A stretch of 64,000 bases of DNA from an uncultured Blautia sp. (GTDB lineage Bacteria > Bacillota > Clostridia > Lachnospirales > Lachnospiraceae), in assembly GCF_947654165.1 (NCBI RefSeq), contig NZ_CANTKB010000003.1, positions 1 through 64,000 on the forward strand, in the 5' to 3' direction. Positions 60,175 to 64,000 of this stretch are shown here, one piece after another. The notes beneath the pieces are model-generated. The model did no database searches. It saw only the letters and a program-made list of their open reading frames with translations, and was not told where the DNA came from. Position numbers and translations under genes: made by a program. Each line of letters starts with the position of its first letter. Positions within the stretch are counted from its first letter, which is position 1.

Positions 60175-62085
60175 ATGGGAAAAAGAAATTTATATTTAAA
60201 GACAACTCCGGTGGAGGAAGCAAGAACACGATATTTAGAGGCATTAGAAAAGACATGGACCATGCAGTATGAGACCATTCCCGTGGTGGAGGCACTGGGC
60301 AGAGTTACCCGTCATGCGGTATATGCAAAATATAGCTCTCCCTTATACAATGCGTCAGCCATGGATGGAATTGCTGTGATCTCTTCACATACTTATGGGG
60401 CATCGGAGACATCCCCTGTCCGTTTAAAAGAAGGAGAAGATTATGTGGTTGTGGATACGGGAGACCCCATTCACCATCCTTTTGATGCTGTTATTATGGC
60501 AGAAGATCTGCTGGAGACAGAGTCAGAACAAGAGGTGGAGATTGTTGCGTCTGCGGCATCCTGGCAGCATGTGCGTCCGGTGGGAGAGGACATTGTGGCA
60601 GGAGAAATGATTCTTCCAAGCTGTCATCAGATTCGCTCCATTGATGTAGGAGTGCTTTTATCAGCCGGAATTCTGGAAATAGAGGTGACAAAAAAGCCGG
60701 TTACTGCCATTTTTCCAACCGGTACAGAGATCATAGAGCCGGGAGATGAAATCAGGGAAGGAAGCATCATAGAATCCAATTCCAGAATGTTTGAAAATAT
60801 GGTAACAGAGCAGGGCGGGATTCCCCACCGTTATCCGATTCTGGAAGATGATTATGACAAGATAAAACAGGCAATTCAGGATGCTGTGAAGGTATCCGAT
60901 GTGGTTTTGATCAATGCCGGATCCAGTGCAGGAAGGGATGATTACACGGTTCATGTATTGCGGGAGCTGGGCGAGGTTTTGATCCATGGGGTTGCCATCA
61001 AACCGGGAAAACCGGTGATACTGGCCTTTGTGGAAGGAAAACCGGTGATTGGATTACCCGGGTACCCGGTATCTGCCTATATTGCGTTTGAAAATTTTGT
61101 AGCTCCGGTTCTGGCTTATATGGGACAAAGGATTTTGAAGAAAGACTATGAGCAGAAAGCAGTCTTGTCAAAACGTTTGGTTTCCAGCCTGAAACATAAA
61201 GAGTATGTACGTGTGAAAACAGGAATCGTGGGAGATAAAATGGTGGCAGCTCCGCTGGCAAGAGGAGCAGGAGCAGCCATGTCTCTGGTCCGTGCAGACG
61301 GATTCTGCGTGATCGACCAGAATTGTGAAGGTATGGAAGCAGGAGAAGAAGTGACAGTTTCACTCTACAGAGATCCGGAGGAGATTCAGAATACAGCCGT
61401 GATTACGGGAAGTCATGATCTGATTCTGGATGTGGCAGCAGATCTGATCCCGCAGATGCACAAAGGGATGCATCTGTCCAGTACCCATGTGGGAAGTATG
61501 GGCGGACTTCTGGCACTGAAACGGGGAGAAGCCCATGTTGCACCCATTCACCTTCTGGATGAGGAAAGCGGTAAATATAATGACAGTTATGTGAAAAGGC
61601 TGTTCCAGACCCCGGTAGCCATTGTGACAGGCGTGCAGCGGATTCAGGGGATCATGGTAAAAAAAGGAAATCCTTTGGGGATTCAGTCCATACAGGATTT
61701 GACAAGATGTCGTTTTGTGAATCGACAGAGAGGTGCAGGAACCAGAGTGTTATTTGACTATCTGTTGAAAAAAGAAGGGATGGAACCAGACGGTATCCTG
61801 GGATATGACAGGGAGGCATCTACTCATATGGCGGTAGCTGCATTGGTAGCCAGTGACAGTGCAGATGCAGGTATGGGGATTCTGTCAGCGGCCCGTGCCA
61901 TGGATCTTGATTTTATTCCGGTGGGAGAGGAATGGTACGAGTTTGCGATTCCAGAGGAATTCATGGGACTGCCTCAGATCCAGGCGTTTTTCCAGGTGCT
62001 GAAAAGTCCGCAGTTTGCAGAAGAATTAAAGAAACTGGGAGGATATGGCATGGAGAAAACAGGAGAGATCAGATGGGTCAGATAG
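60175..62085 (+). CDS. MoeA fused to a periplasmic-binding-protein-like domain (second MoeA)
   Basis: A 636-residue fusion. Residues 1-410 are a full MoeA: YNASAMDGIAVI near residue 57, FPTGTEIIEPGDE near 180, INAGSSAGRDDYT near 245 and GLPGYPVSAYIAFE near 292. Residues 415-636 are a PBP_like (PF12727-type) domain related to the binding domain of LysR regulators and ModA: GSHDLILDVAADL, RCRFVNRQRGAGTRVLFDYLL, HMAVAALVASDSADAGMGI. The domain may bind molybdate/tungstate or the pterin in the cytoplasm. The gene starts 11 bases after the first moeA. This fusion is known in many anaerobes and archaea; the domain's exact role is unsettled. Confidence 0.9.
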   Translation: MGKRNLYLKTTPVEEARTRYLEALEKTWTMQYETIPVVEALGRVTRHAVYAKYSSPLYNASAMDGIAVISSHTYGASETSPVRLKEGEDYVVVDTGDPIHHPFDAVIMAEDLLETESEQEVEIVASAASWQHVRPVGEDIVAGEMILPSCHQIRSIDVGVLLSAGILEIEVTKKPVTAIFPTGTEIIEPGDEIREGSIIESNSRMFENMVTEQGGIPHRYPILEDDYDKIKQAIQDAVKVSDVVLINAGSSAGRDDYTVHVLRELGEVLIHGVAIKPGKPVILAFVEGKPVIGLPGYPVSAYIAFENFVAPVLAYMGQRILKKDYEQKAVLSKRLVSSLKHKEYVRVKTGIVGDKMVAAPLARGAGAAMSLVRADGFCVIDQNCEGMEAGEEVTVSLYRDPEEIQNTAVITGSHDLILDVAADLIPQMHKGMHLSSTHVGSMGGLLALKRGEAHVAPIHLLDEESGKYNDSYVKRLFQTPVAIVTGVQRIQGIMVKKGNPLGIQSIQDLTRCRFVNRQRGAGTRVLFDYLLKKEGMEPDGILGYDREASTHMAVAALVASDSADAGMGILSAARAMDLDFIPVGEEWYEFAIPEEFMGLPQIQAFFQVLKSPQFAEELKKLGGYGMEKTGEIRWVR

Positions 62086-62531
62086 GGAAAATCGAGAAGA
62101 TTCAATACTGTCCTCAAAAAGGGAGAACCTATATTCAGACAGAGGAGCATAAAGTTTCCGTAGATAAGGGTCTGGAAGGGGATTACCACGGAGAAAAAGG
62201 GGATGCCAGCCTGACATTGTGGAGTCTGGAGGCCAGAACCATACTGGAAGATCAGGATTTTCCGGGGATTTGTTTTCAGAAATTCCGGGAAAATATTCTG
62301 GTTTCCGGTATCGATCTTTCGAAAGTGAATCCGGGAGACTGCCTGGTTGCCGGAGAGGTGCGGCTGAAAGTGGAAAAGAAGGGAAAAAGATGTCATCCGG
62401 AGGCGTGTACCCTGGAAGATGGCAGGAAACATTGTCTGCTAAGAACCCAGACTGTGTTTTTAAAACCTTTGTCAGAGGGTATCTTGTATGAAGGAGAAGA
62501 AATTCAGGTGGAGGAACAGGAACATGAGTGA
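62073..62531 (+). CDS. MOSC-domain protein
   Basis: A 152-residue single-domain MOSC protein, the beta-barrel found in molybdenum-cofactor sulfurases. GLEGDYHGEKGDASLTLWS near residue 35, then FRENILVSGIDLSKVNPGDCLVAGEVRL and KKGKRCHPEACTLEDGRKHC, which has three cysteines near residues 112-125 that might carry sulfur or bind the cofactor. It begins inside the end of the preceding gene (13-base overlap) with RBS AGGAGAG, and its stop overlaps moaC. Probable role: handling or sulfuration of the W/Mo cofactor. Confidence 0.87.
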   Translation: MGQIGKIEKIQYCPQKGRTYIQTEEHKVSVDKGLEGDYHGEKGDASLTLWSLEARTILEDQDFPGICFQKFRENILVSGIDLSKVNPGDCLVAGEVRLKVEKKGKRCHPEACTLEDGRKHCLLRTQTVFLKPLSEGILYEGEEIQVEEQEHE

Positions 62532-62997
62532 ATTTAATCATTTTGATGAAAATGGGAATGCAGTGATGGTGGATGTATCTGGAAAGGAACCTACATCAAG
62601 AACAGCGATCGCCCAGGGAAGCATCCGGGTTTCAGAGGAAATTTTACAGGCGGTTCTGGAGCAGAAAGTAAAGAAAGGGGATGTGCTGGGTGTGGCCAGA
62701 GTGGCAGGTATCATGGCGGTAAAACAGACCTCATCCATTATTCCCATGTGTCATCCTTTGATGATCAGCAAATGCTCTGTGGATTTTCAGGTGTTTCCGG
62801 ATGAGCAGAGAATACAGGCAACCTGCACAGTAAAAGTGGAGGGGAAAACAGGAGTAGAAATGGAAGCACTGCACGGAGTCAGTGCAGTGCTGCTTACGAT
62901 CTACGATATGTGCAAAGCCATTGACAAGCGAATGGTTCTGCAGGACATTCATTTAGTGGAAAAAACCGGAGGAAAAAGCGGTAAATTCCGTTTTTAA
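62524..62997 (+). CDS. moaC: Cyclic pyranopterin monophosphate synthase
   Basis: A 157-residue MoaC, which together with MoaA makes cyclic pyranopterin monophosphate from GTP in the first step of the cofactor pathway. Diagnostic segments are SIIPMCHPLMISKCSVDF near residue 70 and GVEMEALHGVSAVLLTIYDMCKAIDK near residue 110, including the catalytic region and the Lys/Asp pair near the end of the second segment. I chose the ATG at 62524, after GTGGAGGAACAGG, which overlaps the MOSC stop by 8 bases. It is the last + strand gene; the next gene converges from the other strand. Confidence 0.93.
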   Translation: MSEFNHFDENGNAVMVDVSGKEPTSRTAIAQGSIRVSEEILQAVLEQKVKKGDVLGVARVAGIMAVKQTSSIIPMCHPLMISKCSVDFQVFPDEQRIQATCTVKVEGKTGVEMEALHGVSAVLLTIYDMCKAIDKRMVLQDIHLVEKTGGKSGKFRF

Positions 62998-63011
62998 TCC
63001 GGTTTGTCATC

Positions 63012-63941
63012 CTAAGAACGTGCACATTCAGAGGCACTTCCTTTTAAGATTTCAAGGCCGTGCGGGAGAGCAGGGAGAATACAATCCAGGCTTTCTTTCA
63101 CGGCTTTTGGACTTCCGGGAAGATTGATGATGAGAGTCTGTCCCCGCAGGGCAGAAACTCCACGGCTTAACATGGCACGATTGGTAATCTGCATGGAATA
63201 AGCACGGATTGCTTCGGCAATGCCGGGAGCCATACGGTCTGCTACCGCTATGGTTGCTTCCGGTGTTCGGTCACGCAGGGAAAATCCGGTTCCTCCTGTT
63301 GTAAGGATCAAGTCCACTTTCAGGCGGTCGCAGAGATGGATCAGGGTTTCCTCAATGGTTTTCTGTTCGTCCGGAAGAACACGCTGGTCTACAACCAGGT
63401 AATTCTCTTTTTCAATGATTTCGCGGATCAGAGGACCGCTTTTGTCTTCTCGTTCACCGGCAGCTCCTTTGTCGCTGAGTGTGAGAACAGCAGTTTTGAA
63501 ACGGCTGCGTTCTCCGATGATGGTCATTTCATCTCCGGTACGGATGATACCTCCCTGGATTACCTTTGTAAATACTCCTTCTTTTGGCATGATACATTCG
63601 CCCATGATCTTGTAGATTTCACAGTGAGAATGGCACTGTTTTCCAATTTGTGTCATTTCCAGGATAACATCCCCGCACTGGAAGATGGTTCCCACAGGAA
63701 GATTGCGGAAATCGAATCCTTCCACCACCAGATTTTCTCCGAAGGCTCCGTCTATGACGTCAGCACCTCTTTTCTTGAAATCCTCAATTTTATCGTAAGA
63801 TAATAAACTTACCTGTCGATGCCATTTTCCGGCATGGGCATCATTTTCAATGCCGTAATCCTCGATGAACACAGCCTCTTCCACCCGGTGTTTCTGTGTT
63901 CCTTTTTTTTCACTGATACAAATCGCTTTTACAATTCCCAT
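63012..63941 (-). CDS. MOSC domain fused to MogA/MoaB domain
   Basis: A 309-residue fusion. Residues 1-145 are a MOSC domain (DYGIENDAHAGKWHRQVSLLS near residue 28, FGENLVVEGFDFRNLPVGTIF, and GKQCHSHCEIY near residue 100). Residues 148-309 are a MogA/MoaB domain that adenylates molybdopterin: FKTAVLTLSDKGAAGEREDKSG, then LILTTGGTGFSLRDRTPEAT near residue 215 and LIINLPGSPKAVKESLDCIL near residue 275. It therefore joins the step before MoeA with a cofactor-handling module. It is on the minus strand, converging on moaC, starting 5 bases after the moaA stop with RBS GGAGGG. Confidence 0.9.
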   Translation of the reverse strand: MGIVKAICISEKKGTQKHRVEEAVFIEDYGIENDAHAGKWHRQVSLLSYDKIEDFKKRGADVIDGAFGENLVVEGFDFRNLPVGTIFQCGDVILEMTQIGKQCHSHCEIYKIMGECIMPKEGVFTKVIQGGIIRTGDEMTIIGERSRFKTAVLTLSDKGAAGEREDKSGPLIREIIEKENYLVVDQRVLPDEQKTIEETLIHLCDRLKVDLILTTGGTGFSLRDRTPEATIAVADRMAPGIAEAIRAYSMQITNRAMLSRGVSALRGQTLIINLPGSPKAVKESLDCILPALPHGLEILKGSASECARS

Positions 63942-63946
63942 AAGTT

Positions 63947-64000
63947 TTACCCTCCAATTTGTGACATTTTTCGATGCTCCGGTTCTCCTTCCAGAGCGGA
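63947..64000 (-). CDS. moaA: C-terminal end of moaA (partial, continues off the right edge)
   Basis: Seventeen codons and a stop on the minus strand, reading SALEGEPEHRKMSQIGG. The Gly-Gly C-terminus after a M-x-x-I stretch is characteristic of MoaA, the radical-SAM GTP 3',8-cyclase whose C-terminal diglycine is needed for catalysis. The position, directly before a MOSC-Mog gene in a cofactor cluster, agrees. The rest lies outside the window. Confidence 0.75.
   Translation of the reverse strand, partial: SALEGEPEHRKMSQIGG

Noticed and set aside
1..64000. CRISPR array, tRNA, rRNA, insertion sequence or prophage
   Set aside because: Reading both strands by eye showed no regularly spaced repeats, cloverleaf sequence, transposase or phage protein; small structured RNAs could still be missed without a covariance search.

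Overview
The window looks like the chromosome of a gut-type anaerobic Clostridia, most likely a Lachnospiraceae member (Blautia/Ruminococcus-like). I infer this from several things seen in the sequence: mid-40s GC by eye, strong AGGAGG ribosome-binding sites, YesM/YesN-type two-component pairs, CUT1 and Mgl sugar transporters with no PTS, an F-type ATP synthase whose c subunit carries a sodium-type ion site, and a tungsten-type aldehyde:ferredoxin oxidoreductase with its own cofactor cluster. No search was possible, so the genus is a guess. All genes are on the + strand except the last two, which run in from the right edge. I saw no rRNA, tRNA, CRISPR array, transposase or phage gene.

Region 1 (1-15.8 kb) is a glycan-use locus: a DUF2804 protein, a GH2 glycosidase, an FGGY sugar kinase, a CUT1 importer (lipoprotein plus two permeases, no ATPase), a GH88 unsaturated glucuronyl hydrolase, two Cys-type sulfatases and a YesM/YesN two-component system. 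GH88 plus sulfatases points to sulfated unsaturated uronide oligosaccharides, such as glycosaminoglycan lyase products, being imported, desulfated and cleaved inside the cell. Region 2 (15.8-29.9 kb) is a galactose/hexose locus: a YihS-like aldose-ketose isomerase, MglBAC (MglC has a long coiled-coil N-terminus), a second response regulator/histidine kinase pair followed by two extracytoplasmic sugar-binding proteins that probably act as its sensors, and a GH3 beta-glycosidase.

Region 3 (29.9-31.7 kb) is a GntR regulator with a membrane partner. Region 4 (31.8-39.1 kb) is the complete atpZ-atpI-atpBEFHAGDC operon. Region 5 (39.1-44.4 kb) holds an unknown Cys/Arg-tailed protein, a class I methyltransferase, a large membrane-anchored propeller-like protein and an M29 aminopeptidase. 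Region 6 (44.4-49.3 kb) is a more AT-rich block: a repeat-bearing Ig-like surface protein, a FecCD/BtuF-type importer, and a protein resembling the N-terminal half of archaeal TiaS, an unusual thing to find with an ABC importer in a bacterium. Region 7 (49.4-53.4 kb) is asnS and a compact SbcD/SbcC-like (YhaO/YhaN-like) pair.

Region 8 (53.5-64 kb) is a tungsten/molybdenum-cofactor locus: a promoter and candidate Moco/Tuco riboswitch, the AOR gene, MoaD-like and MoeB-like genes, TupABC tungstate importer, two MoeA genes (one fused to a binding-protein-like domain), a MOSC protein, MoaC, a MOSC-Mog fusion, and the last codons of moaA. Genes for uptake, cofactor assembly, metal insertion and the enzyme sit side by side; moaE is not in the window.
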